64,000 nucleotides of DNA from the NCBI RefSeq assembly GCF_000174415.1, contig NZ_ACJM01000013.1:32503-96502 (forward strand), given 5' to 3'. The stretch comes from Dethiobacter alkaliphilus AHT 1 (GTDB lineage: Bacteria; Bacillota; Dethiobacteria; Dethiobacterales; Dethiobacteraceae). This document shows positions 37,182 to 46,828 of this stretch, in pieces (the stretch's first letter is position 1; each line of letters begins with the position of its first letter). Both the position numbers and the translations under genes were made by a program. The notes below the pieces were generated by a model. The model worked only from the letters and a program-made list of their open reading frames with translations. It was not told the DNA's origin and did not search any database.

Positions 37182-37446
37182 AGTACCACTGCGGACCTGT
37201 ATTGGTTGTCAGGAACAAAAAAATAAGCGGGAACTGGTGCGGATTGTTCGTACTCCGGAGGGGAAAGTGGAGATGGACCCTTCCGGCAAAAAAGCGGGCC
37301 GCGGCACCTACATCTGCCAAAAACGAAGCTGTCTGGAGGCGGCGGCCAAAGGAAAGCGGATTGAGCGCAGTCTGAAACACCCTGTTTCTCCCGCCGTGGT
37401 GCAGGAGATAGCTGCTAAACTACCGGAGGATGATGGTGATGTCTGA
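37165..37446 (+). CDS. ylxR: YlxR family RNA-binding protein
   Basis: Small basic protein of 93 aa (DUF448). The N-terminal RTCIGCQEQKNKRELVRIVR and GRGTYICQKRSCLEAA are family motifs; the conserved GRG(A/T)Y turn is present. Reported relatives bind RNA and influence RNase P or transcription. Overlaps the end of nusA by 17 nt and ylxQ by 8 nt. Start is one of two adjacent ATGs (37165, 37168). Confidence 0.92.
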   Translation: MMKPRKVPLRTCIGCQEQKNKRELVRIVRTPEGKVEMDPSGKKAGRGTYICQKRSCLEAAAKGKRIERSLKHPVSPAVVQEIAAKLPEDDGDV

Positions 37447-37741
37447 GAAAGCACTTTCACTTCTGGGCATGGCCCGCCGTGCCGGCAAATTATCCATGCA
37501 GGAAGAAGCAAATCTCTCTGCCATTCGCAGTGGCCGTGCCAAGCTTTTGATTCTGGCAGAAGATGCCGGTGCAGCCACTGCAAAAAAATATATTGATAAA
37601 TGCACGTATTACCGTGTGCCTTATGTCCGTGTAGAGGACAAGACGGAGCTGGGCATGGCTTTAGGTACATCGCCCCGTTCCGCTGTAGCAGTACTGGATG
37701 ATGGCTTTGCGAACAGGTTAAAAGAACTTTTTCTATCGTAA
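37439..37741 (+). CDS. ylxQ: L7Ae-family ribosomal protein YlxQ
   Basis: Kink-turn RNA-binding protein of 100 aa from the L7Ae/L30e/S12e family. The start KALSLLGMARRAGKLSMQEE and LLILAEDAGAATAKKY are typical. GGAGG at 37425-37429 serves ATG 37439; three nearer start codons (37430-37436) are too close. Overlaps ylxR by 8 nt. Confidence 0.9.
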   Translation: MSEKALSLLGMARRAGKLSMQEEANLSAIRSGRAKLLILAEDAGAATAKKYIDKCTYYRVPYVRVEDKTELGMALGTSPRSAVAVLDDGFANRLKELFLS

Positions 37742-37775
37742 TTCATTGACCAACTGTTTTAAGGAGGCAAAACTA

Positions 37776-37787
37776 ATGGAGGTGTAG
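37776..37787 (+). other. Minimal three-codon reading frame (Met-Glu-Val-stop) before infB
   Basis: ATGGAGGTGTAG lies 8 nt after a strong AAGGAGG (37761-37767). Its own codons form the Shine-Dalgarno sequence (GGAGGTG) of infB, whose ATG is 3 nt after its stop. May tune or couple infB translation; unproven. Confidence 0.4.
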
Positions 37788-37790
37788 TAT

Positions 37791-40043
37791 ATGGGAAAAA
37801 CCCGAGTGTATGAACTGGCAAAAAGGTTGGATGTTCCAAGTAAAAGAATTATTGACTTATTAGCCGATATTGGCTTTGAAGTTAAAAACCACATGAGTGT
37901 GGTGGATGAAGAGGCTGTGAAGCGGATTACCTATCAGCTTACCGGTAAAGGTGAGGCTCCCGCCACACAACCGCCTGCTCAGGCACAGAAACAAAAGGAA
38001 AACAAACCTCAGCCGCCCAAAAAAGACGGCGGTAAAGCCCCTAAGGCTGCCGAAGCAAAAAAGGCCCAGGGCGCTGGGGCGCAAAAGGATCAACCCAGAA
38101 AAAAAACGGAAAACAAACCACAGGCCAAGCCGCAGGCCAAGCCGCAGCAACAACGCGGACCCAAAAGCGCAGCGCCCGGCCAAGGCCCCCGCGATAAGAA
38201 ACAGAAACAGCAACGCCGGGGGAAAAAACGGGTTGATAAAAGGGAGCGCAAGGCAAGGCGTGAAGCCCGTCTTCTGTCCGAACAGGAAAGACAGGAACGG
38301 ACTGTGGTTTTAGAAGGCCGCATCACCGTAGGTGAGCTGGCTGATAAAATGGGAGTTAGTGCTTCGGACGTTATCAGTAAACTGATTGGCCTGGGAGTAA
38401 TGGCAACCATTAACCAGGCTGTGGATACCGATATTGCCAAAATGCTGGCGGAAGAACAGGGTTTTGAGGTTGAAGTTAAGGTGGATACCCTGGAGGAGAA
38501 GCTGGTGGAAACAGAGGAGGACAAAGAAGAAGATCTTCGTCCCCGCCCGCCGGTGGTTACCATTCTGGGCCACGTTGACCATGGTAAAACCTCGCTGCTT
38601 GATGCCATCCGTGAGGCTAATGTGACTTCACAGGAAGCCGGCGGTATTACTCAGCATATCGGCGCTTACCAGGCTGAGTATAACGACAAGAAGATAGTTT
38701 TTCTTGATACCCCCGGACACGAAGCATTTACAGCCATGCGTGCCCGCGGAGCTCAGGTAACAGATATTGCCATTGTGGTGGTGGCCGCCGATGATGGCGT
38801 CATGCCGCAGACGGTGGAAGCCATTAACCACGTTAAAGCCGCCGATGTACCCATTATTATCGCGGTGAATAAGATTGATAAACCTAACGCCAATCCGGAC
38901 CGGGTTAAGCAGCAGCTCGCCGAATATGAGCTGATTCCCGAAGATTGGGGCGGCGACACCGTCTTTGTGGACGTATCTGCCTTAAAGCACACAGGCCTGG
39001 ATACTCTAATGGAGATGATTCTTCTGGTTTCCGAAATGGCGGAGTTGAAAGCCAACCCCGATAAACCGGCTCTGGGTACAGTGGTGGAAGCCAAGCTGGA
39101 TAAAGGACGGGGCCCGGTGGCCACCGTATTGATTCAGGACGGCACCATTGAAGTGGGAGATTCCATCATCTGCGGAACCATCTACGGCAAGGTGCGGGCC
39201 ATGGTGGATGACCGCGGCAATCGCATTGAAAAGGCGGGTCCGGCCACACCGGTGGAAATCTTAGGTTTAAACGACGTGGCGGAAGCCGGCGATATGCTGC
39301 AGGTGGTCACCGACGATAAAATGGCTCGACAGATTTCCGAAAAACGCTCCGACAAGCGTCGCGAAGTGGAGTTGAAAAAGTCTGCCAAGGTTTCCCTGGA
39401 TGATTTATTCAGTCAGATTCAGGAAGGGGAACGCAAAGACTTAAATATTATTGCCAAAGCCGATGTGCAGGGTTCGGTGGAAGCGCTGCGAGAATCGCTT
39501 CTCAAACTGTCCAATGATGAAGTACGGGTGCAGGTGATTCACGGTGGAGTGGGTGCTGTAACCGAATCAGATGTGATGTTGGCTTCTGCTTCTGATGCCA
39601 TTATTATCGGCTTTAATGTGCGTCCCGAACCCAGCGCCCGCAAGATGGCGGAGCGCGAAGACGTGGAACTGCGTCTGTATCGGGTAATTTATGAAGCGCT
39701 GGAGGACGTAAAGGCGGCCATGACCGGCATGCTGGCACCTGAGTTTAAGGAAGTGGTTCTTGGCCAGGCGGAGGTTCGCCATCTGTTTAAGGTTTCCCGG
39801 TTGGGTACCATTGCCGGCTGCCATGTGCTGGAAGGCAAGATAACCAGAAATGCCGATGTCCGCGTAATCCGCGACGGCATTGTTATTCATGAAGGTAAAA
39901 TGGATACCTTGAAACGCTTTAAGGATGACGTACGGGAAGTGCAGACAGGTTATGACTGCGGAATTCTTTTGGAAAAGTTCAATGATTATAAAGAAGGCGA
40001 CATTGTCGAAGCCTATACCATGGAGCAGGTTCAGCCGGCGTAG
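37791..40043 (+). CDS. infB: Translation initiation factor IF-2
   Basis: GTPase of 750 aa that places initiator tRNA on the 30S subunit. An N-terminal IF2 helix domain is followed by a Lys/Gln/Pro/Ala-rich low-complexity linker (about residues 55-165), a second IF2-N domain, and the G domain with GHVDHGKT (near residue 260), [12 protein letters not shown] and SALKHTGL. Domains II, III and IV follow to the end. ATG 37791 follows GGAGGTG, itself inside a three-codon reading frame. Confidence 0.98.
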   Translation: MGKTRVYELAKRLDVPSKRIIDLLADIGFEVKNHMSVVDEEAVKRITYQLTGKGEAPATQPPAQAQKQKENKPQPPKKDGGKAPKAAEAKKAQGAGAQKDQPRKKTENKPQAKPQAKPQQQRGPKSAAPGQGPRDKKQKQQRRGKKRVDKRERKARREARLLSEQERQERTVVLEGRITVGELADKMGVSASDVISKLIGLGVMATINQAVDTDIAKMLAEEQGFEVEVKVDTLEEKLVETEEDKEEDLRPRPPVVTILGHVDHGKTSLLDAIREANVTSQEAGGITQHIGAYQAEYNDKKIVFLDTPGHEAFTAMRARGAQVTDIAIVVVAADDGVMPQTVEAINHVKAADVPIIIAVNKIDKPNANPDRVKQQLAEYELIPEDWGGDTVFVDVSALKHTGLDTLMEMILLVSEMAELKANPDKPALGTVVEAKLDKGRGPVATVLIQDGTIEVGDSIICGTIYGKVRAMVDDRGNRIEKAGPATPVEILGLNDVAEAGDMLQVVTDDKMARQISEKRSDKRREVELKKSAKVSLDDLFSQIQEGERKDLNIIAKADVQGSVEALRESLLKLSNDEVRVQVIHGGVGAVTESDVMLASASDAIIIGFNVRPEPSARKMAEREDVELRLYRVIYEALEDVKAAMTGMLAPEFKEVVLGQAEVRHLFKVSRLGTIAGCHVLEGKITRNADVRVIRDGIVIHEGKMDTLKRFKDDVREVQTGYDCGILLEKFNDYKEGDIVEAYTMEQVQPA

Positions 40044-40045
40044 TC

Positions 40046-40327
40046 ATGGCCATAGGTATTCTTACGGTAACTTTGCGCCTTCCCGGCATTCATTCTCTCA
40101 AAGAGAAACGAGCGGTATTGAAATCACTGATAGCCCGTCTGCGGCAGAAGTTTAATATTTCTGTTGCCGAGGTGGGAGATCAGGATAAGTGGCAGTCTGC
40201 GGTGCTGGGGATTGCCGGAATTTCCGGCAGCAGCGCGCTGATGCATCGTTCGTTGGAACAGGTGCTAAACTATATTGAGCAAAATCCGGACGTTCTGGTA
40301 ACCAAAACAGATATGGAAATCCTCTAA
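40046..40327 (+). CDS. ylxP: DUF503 family protein YlxP
   Basis: Small protein of 93 aa. IHSLKEKRAVLKSLIARLRQKFNI is split here as the family's conserved helix start (SLKEKR) and basic helix, followed by SVAEVGDQDKWQSAVLGIA. Genomically fixed between infB and rbfA in Firmicutes, which suggests a role in translation or ribosome assembly, but no biochemical function is established to my knowledge. ATG 2 nt after the infB stop. Confidence 0.93.
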   Translation: MAIGILTVTLRLPGIHSLKEKRAVLKSLIARLRQKFNISVAEVGDQDKWQSAVLGIAGISGSSALMHRSLEQVLNYIEQNPDVLVTKTDMEIL

Positions 40328-40354
40328 AAAGCCGGAAACATTGGAGGGATTTAG

Positions 40355-40723
40355 ATGACGGATCAACGTGCCCACCGGGTGGGCGAAGAGATAAAGCGGG
40401 AAGTTAGCAGTATCCTGCGAACTGAAATCAAAGATCCGCGGGTGACAGGCCTAATCAGTGTGACAGATGTGGCGGTAACCCGGGACCTTCGACACGCAAA
40501 ACTTTTTATCAGTATGCTGGGCAGCGAAGAAGAGCAGCAGGAAACATTGTCTGCGCTTTCCCGTGCTGTGGGCTTTATTCGCAGTGAAATCGGCAAACGC
40601 ATCCGCCTGCGCCATACTCCGGAAATCTCTTTTCACCTGGATAAATCAATAGCATACGGTGCCCATATCAACAAAATTCTGGCGGATTTAAATCCCGGCG
40701 GGGAAGGTCAATCCGGTGAGTAG
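40355..40723 (+). CDS. rbfA: Ribosome-binding factor A
   Basis: KH-like 30S maturation factor of 122 aa. RVGEEIKREVSSILRTEIKDPRV at the N-terminus and LRHTPEISFHLDKSI are diagnostic. Ribosome site TGGAGGG. The stop overlaps the nrnA start. Confidence 0.96.
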   Translation: MTDQRAHRVGEEIKREVSSILRTEIKDPRVTGLISVTDVAVTRDLRHAKLFISMLGSEEEQQETLSALSRAVGFIRSEIGKRIRLRHTPEISFHLDKSIAYGAHINKILADLNPGGEGQSGE

Positions 40724-41675
40724 CCTGCAGGAGATTGCCGCCCGGTTAAAGTCTGCAAACAATATTCTTTTGACCACACATATTCAACCCGACGGAGATG
40801 CCATCGGCTCTCTGTTGGGCCTTGGATATGCTTTGCGGCAGTTGGGCCGGAATGTCACTTTATTTTCAGCTGATCCTGTGCCAAAGCGATTCTGTTTTTT
40901 GACAGGAGCAGAGCTGATTGTCTCCGGGGAACTGCCCGGGGCCGACTTTGATTGCGTGGTAACCCTTGATTGCAGTGATCAGGACCGGGTCGCACCGGTC
41001 TGGGAACAGATAAAAGAGCGGATAATCATTAACATTGACCATCATCCCACCAACAATCTTTTTGGCCGGATAAATTATGTTGATGAAAAAGCTTCTGCCA
41101 CCGGTGAAATTGTTTATGAGCTGCTTTCAGTCCTGGAAGCACCGCTGGATCCGGCGGTGGCAGCCGCCCTTTATGTGGCCATCAGCACCGATACCGGCTC
41201 TTTCAAATATGAAAATACCACGGCCCGGACACACCGTGTCATCGCTCATTTGCTGGAGGCCGGGGCCTCCCCCAGGGAGATTACACCCCGTGTCTTTGAT
41301 CTCCGCTCACGCACTGCGGTGTGTGTTCTGCGGGAAGCGCTAAATTCACTGGAGTTTAACGCCGACGGCAAAGTGGCCTGGATGGCTTTAACCGAAAAGG
41401 AAATAAAGCTCTGCGGCGCCGGGGATGAGGATTTGGACGGTATTGTAAATTACGCAAAAAATATTCAAGGTGTGGACGTCGGCCTTTTTTTCCGGGAAAA
41501 GGCAGATAAAACCGTGAAGGTGGGCCTTCGCTCTCACAATGCCGACGTGGGTAAAGTGGCCCAGGCACTGGGCGGCGGTGGACATGCCCGGGCAGCCGGG
41601 TGCTCTTTGGACATGAAGCTTGCCGATGCACGCAAAACCGTATTGGCGGCAGTGGAGCAGGAAGTGTATCAATGA
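40716..41675 (+). CDS. nrnA: DHH/DHHA1 phosphoesterase, NrnA-type nanoRNase/pAp phosphatase
   Basis: Protein of 319 aa that in relatives degrades short oligoribonucleotides and dephosphorylates pAp, or hydrolyses pGpG/pApA. DHH domain: TTHIQPDGDAIGS and the DHH triad in NIDHHPTNN. The DHHA1 domain ends with GGGGHARAAG. GTG 40716 overlaps rbfA by 8 nt, and the stop overlaps the truB ATG (ATGA). Confidence 0.92.
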   Translation: MSSLQEIAARLKSANNILLTTHIQPDGDAIGSLLGLGYALRQLGRNVTLFSADPVPKRFCFLTGAELIVSGELPGADFDCVVTLDCSDQDRVAPVWEQIKERIIINIDHHPTNNLFGRINYVDEKASATGEIVYELLSVLEAPLDPAVAAALYVAISTDTGSFKYENTTARTHRVIAHLLEAGASPREITPRVFDLRSRTAVCVLREALNSLEFNADGKVAWMALTEKEIKLCGAGDEDLDGIVNYAKNIQGVDVGLFFREKADKTVKVGLRSHNADVGKVAQALGGGGHARAAGCSLDMKLADARKTVLAAVEQEVYQ

Positions 41676-42556
41676 ACGGAATTATTAACATTCTCAAACC
41701 ACCGGGAATGACCTCCCACAATGTAGTCAGCTTCTTGCGGCGTTTGAGCAGTATGCGCCGTATCGGCCACACCGGAACCCTGGATCCCGGCGCTGCCGGA
41801 GTTTTGCCTGTTTGTCTGGGACAGGCTACCCGGGTTTCCGAATATGTGCTGCACATGGATAAGGTATATCGTGCCGAACTTACTCTGGGAAAGTCAACAG
41901 ATACCGAAGATGCTTCGGGCACGATGGTGGCAGAGCAGGCCGTCCCTGTTTTAAATAAGCAGGAAATTACCAAGGTTTTAAGCAGCTTTGTGGGGCAGCA
42001 AACCCAGATACCTCCCATGTATTCAGCAGTTAAAGTGGGAGGAAAAAAATTATATGAACTGGCCCGACAGGGTGGGGAAGTGGACCGCAAAGCCAGGGAA
42101 ATTCACGTCTACAGTATGAAACTGTTGCAGGTGGACAAGCAAAAAATCACTTTTGATGTGGCCTGCTCACGGGGCACCTATGTGCGGACACTATGCCGGG
42201 AAATTGCTGAAAAACTAGGCACAGTGGGGCACATGTCTTTTCTGTTGCGTACCGGGGTAGGGCCGTTTCTGCTTCAGGACAGCTTTACTTTGGAAGAGTT
42301 GTCTGCGCTGGGCCAGAAAGAATCATTGTCCGCTGTGCTTTTAAGTGCCGATACAGCTTTGGGCCATTTGCCCGCCATAAGTTTATCGCACCAACAGGCC
42401 GGGCGTGTGGCAAACGGCAATACCATTTCTTTGGATACAGTTGATTTGTCTGAGGGAAGCCTGGTGCGGATTTACGCTGAGAAGCAACAGTTTCTTGCCG
42501 TAGGTCGCATCAAAGAGGGCCGGCTGAAACCGGAAAAAGTTTTTAATAAGGATTAA
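41672..42556 (+). CDS. truB: tRNA pseudouridine(55) synthase
   Basis: Makes pseudouridine 55 in the T-loop of tRNAs; 294 aa. Starts MNGIINILKPPGMTSHNVV; the catalytic aspartate is in GHTGTLDPGAAGVLP; ACSRGTYVRTLCREI is the second motif. The C-terminal part is a PUA-like domain. The ATG overlaps the nrnA stop by 4 nt; the longer frame from 41600 lies in nrnA. Confidence 0.96.
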   Translation: MNGIINILKPPGMTSHNVVSFLRRLSSMRRIGHTGTLDPGAAGVLPVCLGQATRVSEYVLHMDKVYRAELTLGKSTDTEDASGTMVAEQAVPVLNKQEITKVLSSFVGQQTQIPPMYSAVKVGGKKLYELARQGGEVDRKAREIHVYSMKLLQVDKQKITFDVACSRGTYVRTLCREIAEKLGTVGHMSFLLRTGVGPFLLQDSFTLEELSALGQKESLSAVLLSADTALGHLPAISLSHQQAGRVANGNTISLDTVDLSEGSLVRIYAEKQQFLAVGRIKEGRLKPEKVFNKD

Positions 42557-42567
42557 ACGGTGAAGTT

Positions 42568-43500
42568 ATGGAAATTATTCAGGGGATTCAATCATTTAGA
42601 AAAAAATGTGACGGATGTGCAGTGGTGGCGCTGGGAAATTTTGACGGAGTCCACCTTGGCCACCGTGAGATTATAAACACCACGGTGAAGACAGCAAAAA
42701 AGCATGGTGCCAAAAGCGCAGTGCTTATTTTCTCGCCCCATCCTCTTTCAGTTTTGGCACCGGATAAAGCTCCTGCGCTGTTAATGACCATGGAGGACAG
42801 AATTCATATGCTGGGCCAGGTGGGTGTTGACTATGTCATTGTACATCCCTTTAACCGCGAATTTGCCGGTATGCCGCCGGAATCTTTTGCCACAGAAGTC
42901 CTGCACGGCAAGCTGGGTGTCTCCGGTGTAGTGGTGGGGTTTGATTATTCCTTTGGCCGGCGTGGTTTGGGTAACCCCGCGGAATTAAAGCTTCTGGGAG
43001 AGAGACTGGGGTTTACTGTGGAAGTGGTGAATCCGGTATCGGTCCATGGTGAACCTGTGGGCAGTACCGCAGTGAGAAAGCTCTTATTGGAAGGCAGGGT
43101 AGAGGCCGCCGCCGATATGTTGGGCTACCCCTTTTATTTACGGGGAGAAGTGGTCCACGGTGACGGCCGTGGACGTACTCTTGGTTTCCCCACCGCAAAT
43201 CTGCAGGTGCCCTGTGAAATCATCAGGCCTGCACACGGCGTTTATCTTACCAAAGCCCTGCTGGGTGAAGAACGATTCTGGGCAGTGACCAATGTGGGGA
43301 AACGTCCCACATTCTGCAAGACAGAGCCTTCGGTGGAAGTACATTTGCTGGACACGCAAAAAAATCTTTACGGCCACGAATTAATGGTGGAATTTATACA
43401 AAAAATCAGAGAAGAGAAGGCCTTTTCCGGACCTGAAGCTCTCAGGGCACAAATCAGAAATGATATCGATTTGGCGCGAACCATTATTGCCAAGGCCTGA
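42568..43500 (+). CDS. ribF: Bifunctional riboflavin kinase/FAD synthetase
   Basis: Makes FMN and then FAD; 310 aa. The N-terminal nucleotidyltransferase domain has GNFDGVHLGH and the C-terminal kinase domain has GDGRGRTLGFPTANL with a Thr/Asn pair that binds metal and ATP. Follows truB by 11 nt. FAD supply suits trmFO and other flavoenzymes, but the position is simply conserved. Confidence 0.96.
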   Translation: MEIIQGIQSFRKKCDGCAVVALGNFDGVHLGHREIINTTVKTAKKHGAKSAVLIFSPHPLSVLAPDKAPALLMTMEDRIHMLGQVGVDYVIVHPFNREFAGMPPESFATEVLHGKLGVSGVVVGFDYSFGRRGLGNPAELKLLGERLGFTVEVVNPVSVHGEPVGSTAVRKLLLEGRVEAAADMLGYPFYLRGEVVHGDGRGRTLGFPTANLQVPCEIIRPAHGVYLTKALLGEERFWAVTNVGKRPTFCKTEPSVEVHLLDTQKNLYGHELMVEFIQKIREEKAFSGPEALRAQIRNDIDLARTIIAKA

Positions 43501-43523
43501 AATGCTACAATTACTGTATTTTC

Positions 43524-43552
43524 TTGCGCCGGCAGTATTATTATGATACAAT
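43524..43552 (+). promoter_or_regulatory. Sigma-A promoter of rpsO
   Basis: TTGCGC (43524-43529), 17-nt spacer, TACAAT (43547-43552). Confidence 0.7.
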
Positions 43553-43561
43553 TTGTCTTGT

Positions 43562-43640
43562 TAACCTTAAGCTCGGGTAATCGAGTTTCTCCGACGTTTG
43601 TCTTGGCTTAAGGGGGTAGAAAAATAAAGGAGGTGAAAGC
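43562..43640 (+). promoter_or_regulatory. rpsO leader with S15-type junction
   Basis: CCTTAAGC (from about 43565) pairs with GCTTAAGG (from about 43607) and encloses a CTCG/CGAG hairpin and a second short arm, a junction like the S15-binding leaders of Firmicutes. The ribosome site AAAGGAGGTG follows. Probable autoregulation by S15. Confidence 0.55.
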
Positions 43641-43910
43641 ATGAGCATGGATACAACCCGCAAACAGGATGTGATTAATACACATCGTCTTCATGACAAC
43701 GACACCGGTTCTCCGGAAGTCCAGATTGCTCTGCTGACAGAAAGGATCAACTATCTGACAGAGCATTTAAAAGAGCATAAGAAAGACCATCATTCCCGTC
43801 GCGGCCTGTTGAAAATGGTTGGTCAGCGTCGTGGTTTGCTCAATTATCTGAAGAAAATTGATGCCGAGCGTTACCGCACTATTTTGGCCAAGCTTAAATT
43901 GCGTAAATAG
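43641..43910 (+). CDS. rpsO: 30S ribosomal protein S15
   Basis: Primary 16S-binding protein of 89 aa. [34 protein letters not shown] and [10 protein letters not shown] are diagnostic. Own promoter and leader, own terminator, then pnp, the conserved rpsO-pnp pair. Confidence 0.98.
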   Translation: MSMDTTRKQDVINTHRLHDNDTGSPEVQIALLTERINYLTEHLKEHKKDHHSRRGLLKMVGQRRGLLNYLKKIDAERYRTILAKLKLRK

Positions 43911-43936
43911 TTTCCCGGTGCGTATATCTGTGATAA

Positions 43937-43963
43937 AAAAGCGGGGGAAACCCCGCTTTTTTT
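43937..43963 (+). terminator. Terminator after rpsO
   Basis: Stem AAAAGCGGGG / CCCCGCTTTT with GAAA tetraloop, then T run. Confidence 0.9.
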
Positions 43964-44019
43964 ACACAGAAAATTATGATGCCACACAACTGTGGCGAAA
44001 ATGAGAGAGGATGTATGGT

Positions 44020-46185
44020 ATGAAGGTTTACAAAATGCAGTTGGCCGGCAGAGAATTAAGCATTGAAACCGGCCGCATTGCCAAGCAGGCCAGCGGCTCC
44101 GTGGTGCTCCGTTACGGTGACACCGTTGTTTTGTCCACCGCCACTGCTTCGGCCGAGCCCCGTGAAGGGGTGGACTTTTTCCCCATGACGGTGGACTATG
44201 AAGAACGATTATATGCAGTGGGCAAGATACCCGGCGGTTTCATTAAACGTGAAGGCCGTCCCACGGAAAAGGCCATTCTGTCCGCCCGCCTTACAGACCG
44301 TCCGTGCCGTCCGTTATTCCCCAAGGGTTTCCGTAACGCCGTACATATTGTTACCACGGTTTTATCGGTGGACCAGGACAACCCTCCTGAAGTGCTTTCC
44401 ATTGTGGGTGCCTCGGCGGCCCTGTCTATTTCCAATATTCCCTTTGCCGGACCGCTCAGTGCGGTGGTGGTGGGTTGGATAGACGGTAAGCCGGTGATTA
44501 ACCCGAACCAGGAACAGGCTGAGCAATCGAAGCTGCATCTGGTGGTAGCCAGCACTAAAGACGGTATTATGATGGTGGAAGCGGGAGCCCATGAACTGAC
44601 AGAAGATGAGGTTCTGGAGGCAATTATGGCCGGTGACGATGCCAACAAGGAGATTGTGGCTCTGCAGGAGCAAATGGTGGCTGAAGTTGGCCAGGAAAAA
44701 ATGCAAGTTAATGTATTTCAGCCCGATGCAGAGGTAGCAGAGCAGGTGCGGCAGTTCTGCAGCGATAAAGTGGCTCAGGCTGTACGCACCATTGAGAAGC
44801 ACGCCCGTGAGACTGCTATCTCAGAAGCAAAGAAAGAAACCATAGAGCATTTTGCCGAAATTTTCCCTGAAAATGAAAAGGACGTCAAGGTGGCTTTCGA
44901 GAATTTGGTCAAGGAAACCATGCGCACCATGATCCTAAAGGAAAACCTGCGGCCCGACGGCCGCAAGTCCGATGAAATTCGTCCCGTTACCAGTGAGGTG
45001 GGTATTCTGCCCCGCACTCATGGTTCCGGCCTCTTTACCCGCGGACAAACCCAGGTGCTCAATGTCTGTACCTTAGGTGCTCCCGGTGAAGTGCAGCGCC
45101 TGGACGGTCTGGGACTGGAAGAATCAAAGCGCTACATGCACCATTATAATTTCCCGCCCTACAGTGTGGGTGAGGCAGGCTTTATGCGCGGCGCCAGCCG
45201 TCGCGACATCGGGCACGGTGCTCTGGCTGAGAAGGCCTTGGTCCCGGTGCTGCCCTCTGAAGAAGATTTCCCTTATACTATACGTCTGGTATCAGAGGTT
45301 GTGGAGTCCAACGGTTCTTCTTCCATGGGTAGTGTTTGCGGTTCCACCCTGTCCATGATGGACGCCGGTGTGCCGCTGAAAAAGCCCGTTTCCGGTGTGG
45401 CCATGGGCCTGATTGTGGAAGGCGACGATGTGGCTATTCTCTCCGATATTCAGGGGATGGAAGATTTCCTGGGAGATATGGACTTTAAAGTGGCCGGTAC
45501 ACCTGAAGGAATTACTGCGCTGCAGATGGATATCAAAATTAAAGGCCTCTCCCGTGAAATTCTCACCAAGGCTTTACAACAGGCCAAGGACGGCTATATG
45601 CACATCATGAATAAAATGACAGAGGTGATTCCTGAGCCCCGCAAAGAGCTGTCACCTCATGCTCCAAGGATTATGACCATTAATATTAATCCGGATAAAA
45701 TTCGCGATGTTATCGGGCCCGGCGGTAAAATGATCAATAAGATCGTAGCTGAAACCGATGCGGATATCGATATTGAACCGGACGGCACCATCTACATTGC
45801 CGCGGTCAGCCCCGAAAGTGGTAAAAAAGCACTGGAGATGATTGAGTCTCTCACCAAAGAAGTGCAGCCCGGCGAAGTGTACACCGGTAAGGTTACCCGC
45901 GTTGAGAAATACGGCGCTTTTGTGGAAATTCTCCCCGGCAAAGACGGGCTTGTCCATATCTCCCGCCTGGCTCATGAGCGGGTGGAAAAGACAGAAGACG
46001 TGGTCAACATTGGCGATGAAATCCCTGTTAAGGTTATCGGTATCGATGATCGGGGACGGATTGACCTTTCCCGTCGTGCCGCTATACCCAACGCACAGGG
46101 TGAAATGGTGGAAGAAGAACCGCCGCAGCGCCGTGACGACAGAAGACGCTCCAACGACAGAGACAGGCGTCCAAGAAGAACATAA
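44020..46185 (+). CDS. pnp: Polyribonucleotide nucleotidyltransferase (PNPase)
   Basis: Phosphorolytic 3'-5' exoribonuclease of 721 aa, a degradosome component. Two RNase PH domains flank an alpha-helical domain; the second core has [18 protein letters not shown] and [17 protein letters not shown] domain ([14 protein letters not shown]) and S1 domain ([20 protein letters not shown]) follow, with a charged Arg/Asp tail. ATG 44020 is 9 nt from GAGAGG; ATG 44011 abuts that site. The stop codon lies inside the terminator stem. Confidence 0.97.
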   Translation: MKVYKMQLAGRELSIETGRIAKQASGSVVLRYGDTVVLSTATASAEPREGVDFFPMTVDYEERLYAVGKIPGGFIKREGRPTEKAILSARLTDRPCRPLFPKGFRNAVHIVTTVLSVDQDNPPEVLSIVGASAALSISNIPFAGPLSAVVVGWIDGKPVINPNQEQAEQSKLHLVVASTKDGIMMVEAGAHELTEDEVLEAIMAGDDANKEIVALQEQMVAEVGQEKMQVNVFQPDAEVAEQVRQFCSDKVAQAVRTIEKHARETAISEAKKETIEHFAEIFPENEKDVKVAFENLVKETMRTMILKENLRPDGRKSDEIRPVTSEVGILPRTHGSGLFTRGQTQVLNVCTLGAPGEVQRLDGLGLEESKRYMHHYNFPPYSVGEAGFMRGASRRDIGHGALAEKALVPVLPSEEDFPYTIRLVSEVVESNGSSSMGSVCGSTLSMMDAGVPLKKPVSGVAMGLIVEGDDVAILSDIQGMEDFLGDMDFKVAGTPEGITALQMDIKIKGLSREILTKALQQAKDGYMHIMNKMTEVIPEPRKELSPHAPRIMTININPDKIRDVIGPGGKMINKIVAETDADIDIEPDGTIYIAAVSPESGKKALEMIESLTKEVQPGEVYTGKVTRVEKYGAFVEILPGKDGLVHISRLAHERVEKTEDVVNIGDEIPVKVIGIDDRGRIDLSRRAAIPNAQGEMVEEEPPQRRDDRRRSNDRDRRPRRT

Positions 46186-46209
46186 ACTATGTTTATGTTC
46201 TTTTTTTTG
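46177..46209 (+). terminator. Terminator at the end of pnp
   Basis: Perfect 11-bp stem AGAACATAAAC / GTTTATGTTCT, 3-nt loop, then T run. The pnp stop is within the left arm. Confidence 0.9.
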
Positions 46210-46216
46210 GGAGTAG

Positions 46217-46299
46217 AAAAACAGCCATCTCTTTGAAGTGCACCCCAAATGTTAGACACATATCTGACATTTGGAGGTGTACTTTTTATGGCTGTTTTT
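46217..46299. repeat. Long nested palindrome resembling fused insertion-sequence ends
   Basis: Outer arms AAAAACAGCCAT (46217-46228) and ATGGCTGTTTTT (46288-46299). Inner imperfect arms are AAGTGCACCCCAAATGTTAGA (46236-46256, 21 bases, described by position) and its near-complement at 46263-46284. The inner arm resembles terminal repeats of IS3-type elements. No transposase frame lies between the arms. Confidence 0.6.
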
Positions 46300-46379
46300 G
46301 TGTTCTATCGGTCGGAAAATTGAACATTTCAGTTAGCAAATCTGCAGCAAAAACCGGTACTGATAAGCGAGCGCCTTTT

Positions 46380-46679
46380 TTAAATGACCAGAAAAGATGT
46401 GAGGGCCAGTGAACCGTCGGACGCCCGTGCTTCCACGGAGTAACTGCCGGTGATGTCCCGGGCGTCCAGATGAAATACAGTGTGGCAAATACCGTTTTTG
46501 TCGGTATGGACTTTAGTCCGGTAAGTCCTGGTTCCTGTGGGGCGAAAAACCGCCAGGCTGATTTGTTCACTGGGAGCAGGGTCTCCGTTTCGGCGGGCAT
46601 AAATGGTGACTGTTACCGCTTCCATGGCTGCATAGCTGGATTGGTTAGTATTGGCTGATAATTTAATAGGCTGTTGCAT
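46380..46679 (-). CDS. Small protein resembling a macroglobulin/Ig-like beta domain
   Basis: Protein of 99 aa with a beta-rich pattern typical of alpha-2-macroglobulin MG or bacterial Ig-like domains (VTVTIYARRNGDPAPSEQIS, then GICHTVFHLDARDITGSYSV, ending in an aliphatic strand). No signal peptide or membrane segment is visible, which is unusual because such domains normally occur in exported proteins. ATG 46679 follows AGGGAGGAG. It stands alone between the palindrome and the NMT1-type transporter. Function unknown. Confidence 0.65.
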   Translation of the reverse strand: MQQPIKLSANTNQSSYAAMEAVTVTIYARRNGDPAPSEQISLAVFRPTGTRTYRTKVHTDKNGICHTVFHLDARDITGSYSVEARASDGSLALTSFLVI

Positions 46680-46828
46680 ACGTGCTCCTCCCTTACGTAA
46701 TGAAAAGAAAGTTTACAGTTATATATATGAATTTATTGCAAAAATGGTGTCTAAATTAAGCAGCTCACAGTTTTTTGCACCTGTAATATTATAATATGAA
46801 GTTTAATCATTTGGAGGGGAGCTGTTAC

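Noticed and set aside
46286..46600. 104-codon minus-strand frame overlapping the Ig-like gene
   Set aside because: Overlaps the frame at 46380-46679, which has a strong ribosome site and protein-like strand pattern; this one runs into the palindrome.
46749..46800. TATAAT-like sequence before the NMT1-type receptor gene as a promoter
   Set aside because: The nearest -35-like TTGCAC is only 9 bp away, so no convincing pair could be named.
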